The notes under the pieces: model-generated
Seen by the model: the letters and a program-made list of their open reading frames with translations, nothing else
Told to the model about the DNA's origin: nothing
Databases searched by the model: none
Translations under genes and position numbers: made by a program
Origin: Paracholeplasma vituli
GTDB taxonomy: Bacteria > Bacillota_I > Bacilli_A > Acholeplasmatales > UBA5453
Reading direction: 5' to 3'
Assembly (NCBI RefSeq): GCF_025446935.1
Contig: NZ_JAOEGN010000002.1
Coordinates: 124,001-188,000 of the forward strand
DNA length: 64,000 nt
Shown: piece by piece, positions 44,921-53,758 of the stretch
How the letters are laid out: every line of letters begins with the position of its first letter
Position numbering within the stretch: position 1 is the stretch's first letter

Positions 44921-45625
44921 ATGAAGTTATTCTCTAAAAAATTAGAAAGCAGATACGACTATTTAGTATCTAAAGAAGCGCCAACCTCGTTCGTTACAGA
45001 ACAATTACAAAAGATGATTGTAAACCTCGAATACGCTAACGTGGATGGTCAATATAAGATTATTCAATTTACCTCATCCATGCAAAGTGAAAGTAAAACT
45101 ACTTTAATCTCAAACGTTGCCTATTTACTAGCATCCCGTGGAAAGCGTGTACTTGTAGTTGACTTAGACTTACGTAGACCTAAAGTGAACCGTATTCACT
45201 CGGTTGTGAATAAAGAAGGTTTAGCTGACTATCTATTAGGAAGAATCGATAAAAAACAATTGATTCGTAAATCAGAAGATGGCATTGACTATATCATTAC
45301 CGGTGAAAAAACCACTTCGGTCGTTCAAATCCTAGAATCTCATAAGTTAAAAGATTTGTTTGAAAACTTAAGAGCAGATTATGATTATATCTTGCTAGAT
45401 ACACCACCGGTGATCGTCGTATCTGACGCCTTGCTCATCAACCGTATTGCAGACGGCGTTGTATTCGTTGTTGCACACGGACAAGCTAAGAAGACCATGA
45501 TTAAAGAAGCTATCAACAGCCTAACAAGAAATAACTGCACCATCATTGGTATTTGTATGACACAAGATAAAGTGTCTAAAGGTAAGAAGTATGGCTATAC
45601 CTACAAATACTACAGCAATGATTGA
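44921..45625 (+). CDS. BY-type tyrosine kinase (CpsD/CapB family) with altered P-loop
   Basis: A 234-residue cytosolic ATPase/kinase acting with the preceding membrane protein. Walker A' is VLVVDLDLRRPK and Walker B is YILLDTPP. The P-loop reads SSMQSESKTT (52-61): the Gly right before the catalytic Lys, almost always kept in this family (EGKST), is Ser. The C-terminus has a tyrosine cluster (KKYGYTYKYYSND, five Tyr), the expected autophosphorylation site. It overlaps the phosphatase gene by 8 bases. Confidence 0.88.
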   Translation: MKLFSKKLESRYDYLVSKEAPTSFVTEQLQKMIVNLEYANVDGQYKIIQFTSSMQSESKTTLISNVAYLLASRGKRVLVVDLDLRRPKVNRIHSVVNKEGLADYLLGRIDKKQLIRKSEDGIDYIITGEKTTSVVQILESHKLKDLFENLRADYDYILLDTPPVIVVSDALLINRIADGVVFVVAHGQAKKTMIKEAINSLTRNNCTIIGICMTQDKVSKGKKYGYTYKYYSND

Positions 45626-46313
45626 TATCCATTGTCACATCCTACCGGGTGTTGACGATGGTGCAAAAGATGAAGCCATGGCCTTGTCCATGCTCGAGAA
45701 AGCCATTCAAGATGGCGTGACGCATGTCATATTGACGCCTCATCTTTACAAGTATAGCGAAGCGAAGTTAGAAAAGCATCGTGCTGTATTCAAACAATTC
45801 GTCCAAACGGTAGAACAAAAAGGCCTTCCGATTAAACTCTTTTTAGGGAAAGAAGTCTACTACAAAGACCCGATGTTAAATCATGTGAATCACTTATCGT
45901 TTGAGGGGAGTCCTTATGTACTCGTAGAGTTTTCAACTACTAAACCTCAAAATATCGATGAGACTGTGTTCAATCTAAAAGTATCCAAATTGAAACCGAT
46001 TGTTGCACACGTGGAACGTTATTCCTACCTTAAGAAAGAGGATTATCTTCAAATCCGTGCGACAGGGGCTTTACTTCAAGTCAATGCTGGAGCCATTTAT
46101 GGGTTAGAAGGCATTCTAAATCGTCGGTTAATCAAATTTTTACTGAAGAATCATTTAGTGGATATTGTTGCTTCAGATGCACATAATTTATCCAATCGAA
46201 AACCAAATTTAAAAAATGCCTACAAACGGGTTTCAAAAAAATACGGCAAAGCCTATGCGGACTTGATTTTCGTGGAAAACCCTATGAAAATCATCGATTC
46301 TATTACCCAATAA
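45618..46313 (+). CDS. PHP-type protein tyrosine phosphatase (CpsB/YwqE family)
   Basis: A ~231-residue metal-dependent phosphatase that dephosphorylates the BY-kinase. The start at 45618 gives the family N-terminus MIDIHCHILPGVDDG; an earlier in-frame start adds nine residues without a ribosome site. Metal motifs include HCH, DDG, HVERY and SDAHN. Its gene completes the Wzz-kinase-phosphatase trio. Confidence 0.9.
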   Translation: MIDIHCHILPGVDDGAKDEAMALSMLEKAIQDGVTHVILTPHLYKYSEAKLEKHRAVFKQFVQTVEQKGLPIKLFLGKEVYYKDPMLNHVNHLSFEGSPYVLVEFSTTKPQNIDETVFNLKVSKLKPIVAHVERYSYLKKEDYLQIRATGALLQVNAGAIYGLEGILNRRLIKFLLKNHLVDIVASDAHNLSNRKPNLKNAYKRVSKKYGKAYADLIFVENPMKIIDSITQ

Positions 46314-46334
46314 GCCAGCCTGCGATGGCTTTTA
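46312..46334 (+). terminator. Weak terminator after the phosphatase gene
   Basis: AAGCCA / TGGCTT with an 8-nt loop, then TTATT. The stop TAA overlaps the stem. The short stem may allow readthrough into the aminotransferase gene. Confidence 0.5.
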
Positions 46335-46348
46335 TTATAGGAGAATAT

Positions 46349-47584
46349 ATGAACTATACGAATGCTTTTACGAAGGATTTTCTTTTAACAGATGACATTT
46401 TAAGCATTGGTCAACAGGCCAAAGAACGCAAACGCTTAAACCCTTCTACGATTGACGCGACCATTGGCGCGTTATTGGATGACTCAGGGAAACTGCTCGC
46501 TTTTCAATCTGTTGAAGAGACACTTGAAAATCTAGATTCTAGAAAAGTGCGTGCCTATCCACCAGTAGATGGCGGTAAACCATTCAAATCCGCGTTGAAA
46601 CACTGGGTATTTCAAGATGCATTACCTGCGTTAGAAACACATTTTAAGATGGAAGTACTCGCTACCCCTGGAGCATCTGGTGCACTGTCAAACATTTTGT
46701 CAAACTACGTCACCAAAGGAGATTTGGTTGTGTTACCAGATATTTTTTGGAGCAACTACGCAGCCATCATTCACGCAACCGGTGCGAGTTATGTCACTTA
46801 CCCAATGTTTTTAAATCAAGGCTTTAATCTGGAGGGTTTTAAGAAAACAACTCAAGATATTTTCGAAAAAACCCAAAAAGTCATTGTTTTACTGAATGAC
46901 CCTTGTCAAAATCCAACAGGATATTCCTTATCAAATGATGAACTTAAAGGTATTATTTCGCATTTAGATAGACTAGCGAAAGATCATCCAGTCGTTTTGA
47001 TATACGATATCGCCTATTTAGACTACGCCGATATTGTGTATAAAGACACACGTAAACGCTTCTTAAATTTCACAGAAGTGAAGTCTGATCTATTGATAAC
47101 AATCGCATTTAGTGCCTCTAAAACATTTGGTATTTATGGTTATCGTGGGGGTGGAATTGTCGCTTTATCGAAGAGTCAAGATGTCATTTCTGAATTCAGT
47201 AGAGTCTCTATTTATAAAGCACGTTCGACATGGAGCTGCCCACCGACTGAACCAATTTTCTTACTCAATACCTTAGTAGAAGACGCAACGCTCAATCAAA
47301 ATTTTAGAACTGAACTCGATGAAGTACGTAATCTCCTTCAAAAACGTGCGAAAGCCTTTATTGGTGAAGCGAAAGCGATAGGGTTAAATCATTATCCGTA
47401 TGTTTCCGGATTCTTCGTTACGATACCAGTCAAAGAACCGAAAGTTGTCTTCGAACGATTAAAGGAAAAAGACATTTTTGTTGTACCGCTATCAAACGCA
47501 ATCAGAGTCGCGCTCGCGGCTATTACAGAAAAGGAAATCATCGGTTTACCGACCAAAATCAAACAAGAAATTGAAAAGGCTTAG
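46349..47584 (+). CDS. Class I/II PLP aminotransferase
   Basis: A ~411-residue cytosolic enzyme. The PLP Lys is in SASKTFGIYGYRGGG, the Asn and Asp of the cofactor site are in NDPCQNPTG and YDIAYLDY, and the final Arg is in AIRVALA. The start at 46349 is chosen because TAGGAG lies 5 nt upstream. The fold resembles aspartate/aromatic aminotransferases; it could supply the last step from 4-hydroxyphenylpyruvate to tyrosine, but nothing in the sequence proves this. Confidence 0.82.
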   Translation: MNYTNAFTKDFLLTDDILSIGQQAKERKRLNPSTIDATIGALLDDSGKLLAFQSVEETLENLDSRKVRAYPPVDGGKPFKSALKHWVFQDALPALETHFKMEVLATPGASGALSNILSNYVTKGDLVVLPDIFWSNYAAIIHATGASYVTYPMFLNQGFNLEGFKKTTQDIFEKTQKVIVLLNDPCQNPTGYSLSNDELKGIISHLDRLAKDHPVVLIYDIAYLDYADIVYKDTRKRFLNFTEVKSDLLITIAFSASKTFGIYGYRGGGIVALSKSQDVISEFSRVSIYKARSTWSCPPTEPIFLLNTLVEDATLNQNFRTELDEVRNLLQKRAKAFIGEAKAIGLNHYPYVSGFFVTIPVKEPKVVFERLKEKDIFVVPLSNAIRVALAAITEKEIIGLPTKIKQEIEKA

Positions 47585-47594
47585 GCCTTTTTTT
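47575..47594 (+). terminator. First of two tandem terminators after the aminotransferase gene
   Basis: AAAGGC / GCCTTT with loop TTAG that holds the TAG stop, then TTTT. Confidence 0.65.
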
Positions 47595-47596
47595 CT

Positions 47597-47621
47597 ATGG
47601 GTGTAAAGAACACCCATTTTA
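47597..47621 (+). terminator. Second tandem terminator
   Basis: ATGGGTGT / ACACCCAT, perfect 8-bp stem with a 5-nt loop, then TTTTAAT. Confidence 0.75.
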
Positions 47622-47629
47622 ATACCTCG

Positions 47630-47638
47630 TGTTATAAT
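47630..47638 (+). promoter_or_regulatory. Extended -10 promoter of zwf and the cyclase gene
   Basis: TGTTATAAT about 58 nt before the zwf ATG; no clear -35. Confidence 0.55.
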
Positions 47639-47696
47639 AAGAGTATCGATTAGATTGAACCCATCGGGTTATTAACCAATGAAAGGCGTTGATTTT

Positions 47697-49079
47697 ATGC
47701 AAAATACCTACAACACGATTCTCACCATATTCGGTTCAACCGGAGACTTAACCATCCGAAAATTGTTACCTGCCATAGAAAAACTACTTAAAGAAAAACT
47801 ATTAGATGATAAAACCTTAATTATCGCGGTAGGGCGTCGTGATTATACTGACCATACTTACTTACAGTTTGTTGAAAAAGAACTCAAAGTGCCTTTAGAT
47901 ACGAAGGCTTTAGAACCCTATCTAAATTATTTCAAACTCAATGTTGAGGCTATCGATGACTATGTCGCACTCAAAGCATTCATTGATGAAAGATCTGATG
48001 AAAATACACGAAAAGCCTATTATTTAGCGGTAGGACCAGAACTCCTAAAAGGAATCGCAACGATGATTGGAACCTCTAAATTGGTTGAAAAAGAAGATAT
48101 CCGCTCATCGATTACCTTTGAAAAACCATTTGGTTCTGACCTCGAGTCCGCTCAAGCCATCAACCAGTTGTTATGGACTTATTTTGATGAAAAACAAATT
48201 TACCGAATCGACCATTACTTAGGTAAAGAAATGATTCAAAACATTTTAACTGTCCGATTCGCGAACAAAATATTCGAAAGTGCTTGGAATAACCACACCA
48301 TCAAAAATGTCAAAATCTACGCGAAAGAAACCGACACGATATTATCAAGAGCAGGTTACTATGATACCTCAGGTGCTTTAAAAGATATGGTTCAAAGCCA
48401 TCTCTTACAAATGCTTTCCTTAATCGCGATGGAAGTCCCGAGAAGTTATCAAAGTGAAGACCTCAAAAATGAAAAAGTTGAGGTATTAAAAAAGCTCCGT
48501 TATGACCGTAAGTCCTTAGTGATTGGTCAGTACGATGGGTATCAAAATGAACCCAATATCACAAAAGGTTCAAAGACAGAAACCTTCGTCTTCTTTAAAG
48601 CATTTGTTGATACACCGCGCTTCAAAGGGGTTCCGTTTTATTTAATGACTGGTAAAGCACTCGAACAAAAAGAATCAGTTATCATCATTGAATTTGAAGA
48701 AACCTCAGAACAACACAAGTTTGACTTACCACTATTTACGAATAAACTTTATATTAAGATTGCACCACTAGATGGTATCAGCCTAACCCTAAACTCTAAG
48801 GTACCAGGGTTACGTAACGCTGTTGAAGAAGTGGATCTGGATTATTGTGTCGCTTGTAACGCCGTTGGAAACCTTCCGGAAGCGTATGAGAAATTGATTT
48901 TGGATATGACCAAACACTCGAAATCATTATTCACACGTTGGGATGAAATTGAACTTTCCTGGCAGTTTATCGACCAAGTGAAACAAGATATTCAAAATAA
49001 GCAAATTCCGTTACGTATATACAAATCGGCTGAAGAACTTTACAGCCTAATTGAAACCATGACAGGAGAAAAACTATAA
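47697..49079 (+). CDS. zwf: Glucose-6-phosphate dehydrogenase
   Basis: It oxidises glucose 6-phosphate to 6-phosphogluconolactone and makes NADPH for the pentose phosphate pathway. ~460 residues. The nucleotide loop is IFGSTGDLTIRKL near the N-terminus and the substrate site RIDHYLGKE is around 170. I start at the ATG at 47697, with AAAGG about 11 nt upstream; an ATG at 47679 lies before that site. The stop overlaps the cyclase gene by one base. Confidence 0.92.
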   Translation: MQNTYNTILTIFGSTGDLTIRKLLPAIEKLLKEKLLDDKTLIIAVGRRDYTDHTYLQFVEKELKVPLDTKALEPYLNYFKLNVEAIDDYVALKAFIDERSDENTRKAYYLAVGPELLKGIATMIGTSKLVEKEDIRSSITFEKPFGSDLESAQAINQLLWTYFDEKQIYRIDHYLGKEMIQNILTVRFANKIFESAWNNHTIKNVKIYAKETDTILSRAGYYDTSGALKDMVQSHLLQMLSLIAMEVPRSYQSEDLKNEKVEVLKKLRYDRKSLVIGQYDGYQNEPNITKGSKTETFVFFKAFVDTPRFKGVPFYLMTGKALEQKESVIIIEFEETSEQHKFDLPLFTNKLYIKIAPLDGISLTLNSKVPGLRNAVEEVDLDYCVACNAVGNLPEAYEKLILDMTKHSKSLFTRWDEIELSWQFIDQVKQDIQNKQIPLRIYKSAEELYSLIETMTGEKL

Positions 49080-49699
49080 TGAAAATATACGATATTTCGA
49101 TGGAAATCCATCCGGACATGCCGGTTTATAAGGATTTAGAATCGAAAAAACCGACATTTAAGAATGTTGCGAACTTTAAAGACAACAGCCACTACGAAAC
49201 CGATGTCACGATGAACGTCCATAGCGGTACGCATGTGGATTTCAACTTACATATGGTTGAATCTGGTAGTACCAGTAGTGACGCGAAAATCGAACAATAT
49301 ATCAGTGAAGCACGCGTCTTCGATTTAAGTTATGTTTTAGAATCCATTACCAAAGAAAATCTCACCAATTTAGCAATTCGTAAAGGTGATTTCGTTATCT
49401 TTAAAACCCGTAATTCACAAGATGAAGGTTTTAATCCAAACTTCGTATTTGTTGCAGAATCAGCTGCCAAATATTTAGCTGAAATCGGCATCAAAGGTGT
49501 CGGTATTGATGCTTTGGGGATTGAACGCAGTCAGGCAGGACACCCTACTCATAAAGCATTAATGGAAAAACAAATCATCATCTTAGAAGGACTTAGACTG
49601 GCTCACATCCGCTCGGGGTCTTATACACTGATTGCCTTACCTTTAAAACTGCGAGGCTTAGATGCTTCACCCGTTAGGGCTATCCTCTTAGGAAACTAA
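49079..49699 (+). CDS. Cyclase/kynurenine formamidase-like hydrolase
   Basis: A 206-residue metal-dependent hydrolase of the cyclase family (PF04199). The zinc motif is VHSGTHVD (about 47-54), followed by GVGIDALGIE and the late HKALMEK segment. Members include arylformamidases and other amide or lactone hydrolases. Coupling to zwf is seen, but a lactonase role is only a guess. The stop codon lies inside the terminator stem. Confidence 0.8.
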   Translation: MKIYDISMEIHPDMPVYKDLESKKPTFKNVANFKDNSHYETDVTMNVHSGTHVDFNLHMVESGSTSSDAKIEQYISEARVFDLSYVLESITKENLTNLAIRKGDFVIFKTRNSQDEGFNPNFVFVAESAAKYLAEIGIKGVGIDALGIERSQAGHPTHKALMEKQIIILEGLRLAHIRSGSYTLIALPLKLRGLDASPVRAILLGN

Positions 49700-49719
49700 T
49701 CTATTTAGTTTCCTTTTTG
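49690..49719 (+). terminator. Terminator overlapping the cyclase stop
   Basis: AGGAAACTAA / TTAGTTTCCT, perfect 10-bp stem that includes the TAA stop, then TTTT. Confidence 0.85.
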
Positions 49720-49734
49720 TTAGAATTTTATTTG

Positions 49735-49743
49735 TGTTATAAT
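49735..49743 (+). promoter_or_regulatory. Extended -10 promoter of the CotH-like gene
   Basis: TGTTATAAT 17 nt before the ATG, with GAGGT between. Confidence 0.6.
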
Positions 49744-49760
49744 GATTCCGAGGTCTAAAT

Positions 49761-51230
49761 ATGAAAAAATGGTGGCTACTCATATGGTTAATTGTTTTCT
49801 TACCCAGCCTATATGCTTGCAAAAGCGATTCTGATGTCCTTGCTGAGTTACTAAAAACGATCCCAGCTCAAATTGAATCGGATTATACATTAGTTAAAAC
49901 CTATGAAGGCTATTCTATCGAATGGTTCTTAAATGACGAACCTATTGAGGATAAATTGCCACTCAAGTATACATTTAAAACGGACTTAGATGTACTTAAG
50001 GTTCAACTTACAAAAGGGTTTAACACAACCAAAGGTGAAAAAGACATTTCATATAAAGTAAGTCCAATTGTATCGGACCTAAGAATTCATACACAAAATA
50101 GTCAAAATATCACCTCTAAAGAAACCTACATTAACGGTACAGTTACAGTAGATTCCGCAACCAATACGTTTGATCAAACGAGCCTTTCGATGCAAATCAA
50201 AGGTCGTGGAAACTCCTCTTGGTGGATGTATCCTAAAAAGCCTTATCGGATTAAGTTTACAGAAAGACAAAGTATACTCGGTATGAAACCCGCGAAAGAC
50301 TATGTGCTTTTAGCTGAATATAACGATAAATCACTCATCCGAAATTATCTCGCCCACTATATGTCTACGTATTTGAACTTAGATTATACGCTTGAAACCA
50401 GGTTCGTTAACGTCTATTTAAACAATCAATACCAAGGCATATACTTATTAACTGAACAAGTTGAAGTGGATAAAGAAAGACTGAACATTGACGATTCAGT
50501 AGACGCCGATGGGGGCTTCTTAATTGAATTAGAAACCAATGATCGAATCAATGAAGAAGGTACAGAGAACAAACATTGGGTAAAAGTAGATGGCTATAAC
50601 TATGTGATAAAATCACCCGATATGGATGACTTAACCCCGAGTGAAATCCAGGGTAAAGTAAACTATATCAAAGATATTTTAAATGCATTGGTAGATTCCT
50701 TCATCGATAATAGTTATGCAGAACATATCGATGTCGATCAGTTTATCGATTACTTCATCCTTTCTGAACTCTTCAAACAAGTCGATGTTGGCTATTCATC
50801 TGTCTATATCCACAAAGAAAAAGGTGAACTTTTGAAAATGGGTCCAGCCTGGGATTTTGATATTTCCTCAGGTAATGGTGATTACTATAATTACCACCCA
50901 CAAGGCTATTGGGTTGACTATAACCCGTGGTTTAAATCCATCATCAAACAACCTTTCTTTGAATACGCATTTATCACTAGATATATTGAAGTTTCAGATA
51001 ACTATTTCCCTTTACTTATCCAAGAACTGGATTTGGTTTCGTCTTTATTATCTATATCAGCGAACCAAAACTTCAATAAGTGGCCTATCTTAAATGATTA
51101 TGTTTGGCCAAATCCACCAGAGATGGTTGAGGCCAATACCTATTCAAAACAAGTAGACTATTTAAGAAATTATTTAATTACGAGAGACGCTTGGCTAAAA
51201 AACAATCTATCTACGATAGGCTATCGCTAA
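49761..51230 (+). CDS. CotH-family lipoprotein
   Basis: This 489-residue protein has a lipoprotein signal (MKKWWLLIWLIVFLPSLYAC; Cys20). About 130 residues in, the CotH kinase-like fold begins: MQIKGRGNSSW with PKKPYRIKF, LLTEQVEVDKERL (about 236), and GPAWDFDIS (about 370), equal to ATP/metal-binding blocks of spore-coat CotH. CotH phosphorylates serine on coat proteins in Bacillus. A surface-anchored version in a non-sporulating genome would need extracellular ATP or has another role. Monocistronic. Confidence 0.82.
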   Translation: MKKWWLLIWLIVFLPSLYACKSDSDVLAELLKTIPAQIESDYTLVKTYEGYSIEWFLNDEPIEDKLPLKYTFKTDLDVLKVQLTKGFNTTKGEKDISYKVSPIVSDLRIHTQNSQNITSKETYINGTVTVDSATNTFDQTSLSMQIKGRGNSSWWMYPKKPYRIKFTERQSILGMKPAKDYVLLAEYNDKSLIRNYLAHYMSTYLNLDYTLETRFVNVYLNNQYQGIYLLTEQVEVDKERLNIDDSVDADGGFLIELETNDRINEEGTENKHWVKVDGYNYVIKSPDMDDLTPSEIQGKVNYIKDILNALVDSFIDNSYAEHIDVDQFIDYFILSELFKQVDVGYSSVYIHKEKGELLKMGPAWDFDISSGNGDYYNYHPQGYWVDYNPWFKSIIKQPFFEYAFITRYIEVSDNYFPLLIQELDLVSSLLSISANQNFNKWPILNDYVWPNPPEMVEANTYSKQVDYLRNYLITRDAWLKNNLSTIGYR

Positions 51231-51252
51231 TTTGTGCGATCGCCTATTTTTT
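51218..51252 (+). terminator. Terminator after the CotH-like gene
   Basis: AGGCTATCGC / GCGATCGCCT with one mismatch, an 8-nt loop holding the stop codon, and a run of T. Confidence 0.65.
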
Positions 51253-51280
51253 CTATACACTTGGGAAGCGCTTTATATAG

Positions 51281-51286
51281 TATAAT
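51281..51286 (+). promoter_or_regulatory. -10 box of the lplA-gcv operon
   Basis: TATAAT, 23 nt before the lplA ATG. No -35 of quality and no riboswitch-sized leader. Confidence 0.5.
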
Positions 51287-51308
51287 AGAATTGTGAAGGA
51301 TGTGAGTT

Positions 51309-52280
51309 ATGAAATACGTTAACCTAAGCCGTTTTGGCAGACAAACAGATCCTTTTTTCTTTGCGTTAGAGACCATCTTACTCGAAGACCTAAAGGAAGA
51401 TTTGTTTTTTATTTGGCATGTGTATGGCGCAGTGATCATCGGCAAGAATCAATTACTTGAGACCGAGGTCAATGAGGCCTTTTTAAAAGAAAATAACATT
51501 CCTGTATTTAGACGATTGTCTGGAGGCGGTGCAGTTTATTCCGATGAAGGGTGTATTAAATACAGCTTTCTATCCAAACGATATGATAAGGAAACCATCT
51601 TCAAAGAGTCCTTAAATCACATTAAATCAGTGTTCGATGCGTTAGAGATTCCTGTGGTTTTATCCGGCAGAAACGACATTTTATATGAAGGTAAGAAGTT
51701 TTCAGGTAATGCGTACTTTCATAACCAATATGGGTCCTGTCTACACGGAACGATCTTATACGATACCGATTTTGAAACCCTCGTTAAATCGATTACGCCT
51801 TCGAATGAGAAACTCATCTCGAAAGGCATTGAATCGGTCCGTCAACGGGTTATCAACATGAAACCTGTGGTGAATAAAGATATTGAAGATTTTACAAACT
51901 TCCTTGTGAACCACCTAACTGATGGTGAGTATATTTTATCGGAAGCTCAAATTGACCGCGTATTCGCTTTGATGAATAAATTCAGTGATGAAGCCTACAT
52001 CAAAGGGAATAACCCGCCTTACGCATTCAAACATATGAAGCGATTCACAGCTGGGTCTGTGGGCGTAAAACTCGATGTTCATCGTGGGATAATTAAAGAT
52101 TTCATCTTATATGGTGACTATTTTACAGATAAAGATCCAATTGAATTAAAGAAACAGTTTATGAATCAACCATTTGAGATTAATAAGATTGAATCGATCA
52201 TTCAATCCATAGATATCAGTCAGTATATTGTTGGGTTAACCAATGAAGAATTCAAGAGTCTATTCAAGGAGGATGTATGA
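51309..52280 (+). CDS. lplA: Lipoate-protein ligase A
   Basis: It activates and attaches lipoate to carrier lysines, here most likely GcvH of the same operon. 323 residues. Substrate motif RRLSGGGAVYSDEG (about 68-81), the Lys/His region GRNDILYEGKKFSGNAYF and HGTILYD match the family, and an accessory C-terminal domain is present. Overlaps gcvT by 4 bases. Confidence 0.92.
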   Translation: MKYVNLSRFGRQTDPFFFALETILLEDLKEDLFFIWHVYGAVIIGKNQLLETEVNEAFLKENNIPVFRRLSGGGAVYSDEGCIKYSFLSKRYDKETIFKESLNHIKSVFDALEIPVVLSGRNDILYEGKKFSGNAYFHNQYGSCLHGTILYDTDFETLVKSITPSNEKLISKGIESVRQRVINMKPVVNKDIEDFTNFLVNHLTDGEYILSEAQIDRVFALMNKFSDEAYIKGNNPPYAFKHMKRFTAGSVGVKLDVHRGIIKDFILYGDYFTDKDPIELKKQFMNQPFEINKIESIIQSIDISQYIVGLTNEEFKSLFKEDV

Positions 52281-53368
52281 TGGATATGAAGACCACGTGT
52301 CTACACGATAGACACCTCGCTTTAGGGGCGAAAATGACCGAGTTCGGTGGGTTTGATATGCCGGTTTCTTACCGAGGTATCTTACAAGAACACCAAGCTG
52401 TTCGAGAAGCGTGTGGCGTATTTGATTGTTCACACATGGGTGAAATTGATTTAAGAGGTAAAGACGCACTGAAGTTCTTGAATGAAATCAGTACCAATGA
52501 TTTTACCGACCTTAAAGACAATCAACTCCAGTACACACTACTCTGTGAGGAATCCGGAGGGGTTATTGATGATTTGATGGTATATCGATACCAAGCCGAT
52601 CATTACTTGTTAGTGGTGAACGCATCCAATACACTAAAAGATTATAAATGGCTAACCAGTCATCAAACAGGATATGATATTGAACTTTCAAACGTTTCTG
52701 ATTTCTTTGGTCAATTAGCGCTTCAAGGCCCTAAAGCAGTGGACATTTTAAAACCATTGATCCCACAAATCGATTCGTTATCGTTCATGCAGTTTAATAC
52801 ATTCAAATGGGAAAACCAAGAATTGCTCATCTCGAGAAGTGGTTATACCGGTGAAGATGGTTTTGAAATTTACGCTTCTCCGAAAGCCACTGTTCAACTT
52901 TGGGATACGTTGATGAAGTTATCCGTTGAACCGTGCGGCTTAGGGGCTAGAGATACCCTACGCTTTGAAGCAGGATTACCACTTTATGGACATGAAATTA
53001 ATGGATTCACTTCACCACTTGAAGCCGGTTTATCTTTTGGCGTAAAACTCCATAAACCATTCATTGGTAGAGATGCTTTATTAAAACAAAAAGAAGCTGG
53101 TCTAGAACGCCGTATCATCGGTCTTGAATTGCTTGAACGAAATATCGCGAGAGACGGTTATATTGTTTATGACCAAGATAAGAACATGATTGGTTATATC
53201 ACAACCGGGTATATGATACCGAACACCACCAAAGCGGTTGCGAACGCGATGATTGATTCGAAAATCAAAATTGGTACCGAAGTCTATGTTGAAATTAGAA
53301 ACAAGATGGTGAAAGCTGTCATTAGAAATCGTAAATTCTACGAAAAGAAATATAAGAAAGAGGTCTAG
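52277..53368 (+). CDS. gcvT: Aminomethyltransferase (glycine cleavage T protein)
   Basis: It releases ammonia from the aminomethyl-lipoyl H protein and makes methylene-tetrahydrofolate. 363 residues. Motifs: GGFDMPVSY near the start, CDFDCSHMGE-like FDCSHMGE (about 52-59), SRSGYTGEDGFE (about 194-205), and GARDTLRFEAGLPLYG. The ATG at 52277 shares ATGA with the lplA stop. The next ATG at 52280 would serve equally. Confidence 0.94.
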   Translation: MMDMKTTCLHDRHLALGAKMTEFGGFDMPVSYRGILQEHQAVREACGVFDCSHMGEIDLRGKDALKFLNEISTNDFTDLKDNQLQYTLLCEESGGVIDDLMVYRYQADHYLLVVNASNTLKDYKWLTSHQTGYDIELSNVSDFFGQLALQGPKAVDILKPLIPQIDSLSFMQFNTFKWENQELLISRSGYTGEDGFEIYASPKATVQLWDTLMKLSVEPCGLGARDTLRFEAGLPLYGHEINGFTSPLEAGLSFGVKLHKPFIGRDALLKQKEAGLERRIIGLELLERNIARDGYIVYDQDKNMIGYITTGYMIPNTTKAVANAMIDSKIKIGTEVYVEIRNKMVKAVIRNRKFYEKKYKKEV

Positions 53369-53372
53369 AAAA

Positions 53373-53750
53373 ATGGAAAAAATTGTTAAAGGTTTACTAT
53401 ACGCACCAACGCATGAATGGATTAAAATTGAAGGCAATAAAGCACTGATTGGGATTACCGATTATGCCCAACACAGTTTAGGTTCAGTCGTATTCGTTGA
53501 CCTACCAAATGTGGGTAGTTCATTTGATCAATTTGAACCCTTTGGCGCAGTTGAATCTGTCAAAGCCGCATCTGATTTAATGATGCCTGTTTCTGGTAAA
53601 GTACTTCGCGTCAATGAAGCATTATCTTCCAATCCAGAAGTATTAAACGAAGATGCTTTCCAAAATTGGATGATTGAAATTGAAGTTAAAGATGCTTCAG
53701 AAGTCTCCAATTTATTGTCACCTGAAGCTTACGAAAAAACCTTACACTAG
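53373..53750 (+). CDS. gcvH: Glycine cleavage H protein
   Basis: A 125-residue lipoyl carrier. Lys64 in ESVKAASD is the lipoylation site; HEWIKIEG and ITDYAQHSLG are typical. The lipoate ligase is in the same operon. Lies between gcvT (4 nt) and gcvPA (8 nt). Confidence 0.95.
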   Translation: MEKIVKGLLYAPTHEWIKIEGNKALIGITDYAQHSLGSVVFVDLPNVGSSFDQFEPFGAVESVKAASDLMMPVSGKVLRVNEALSSNPEVLNEDAFQNWMIEIEVKDASEVSNLLSPEAYEKTLH

Positions 53751-53758
53751 GAGGGACT

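Noticed and set aside
51231-51308. Glycine riboswitch before lplA-gcv
   Set aside because: The gap is 78 nt, partly taken by a terminator and a -10 box, and shows no tandem glycine aptamer elements.
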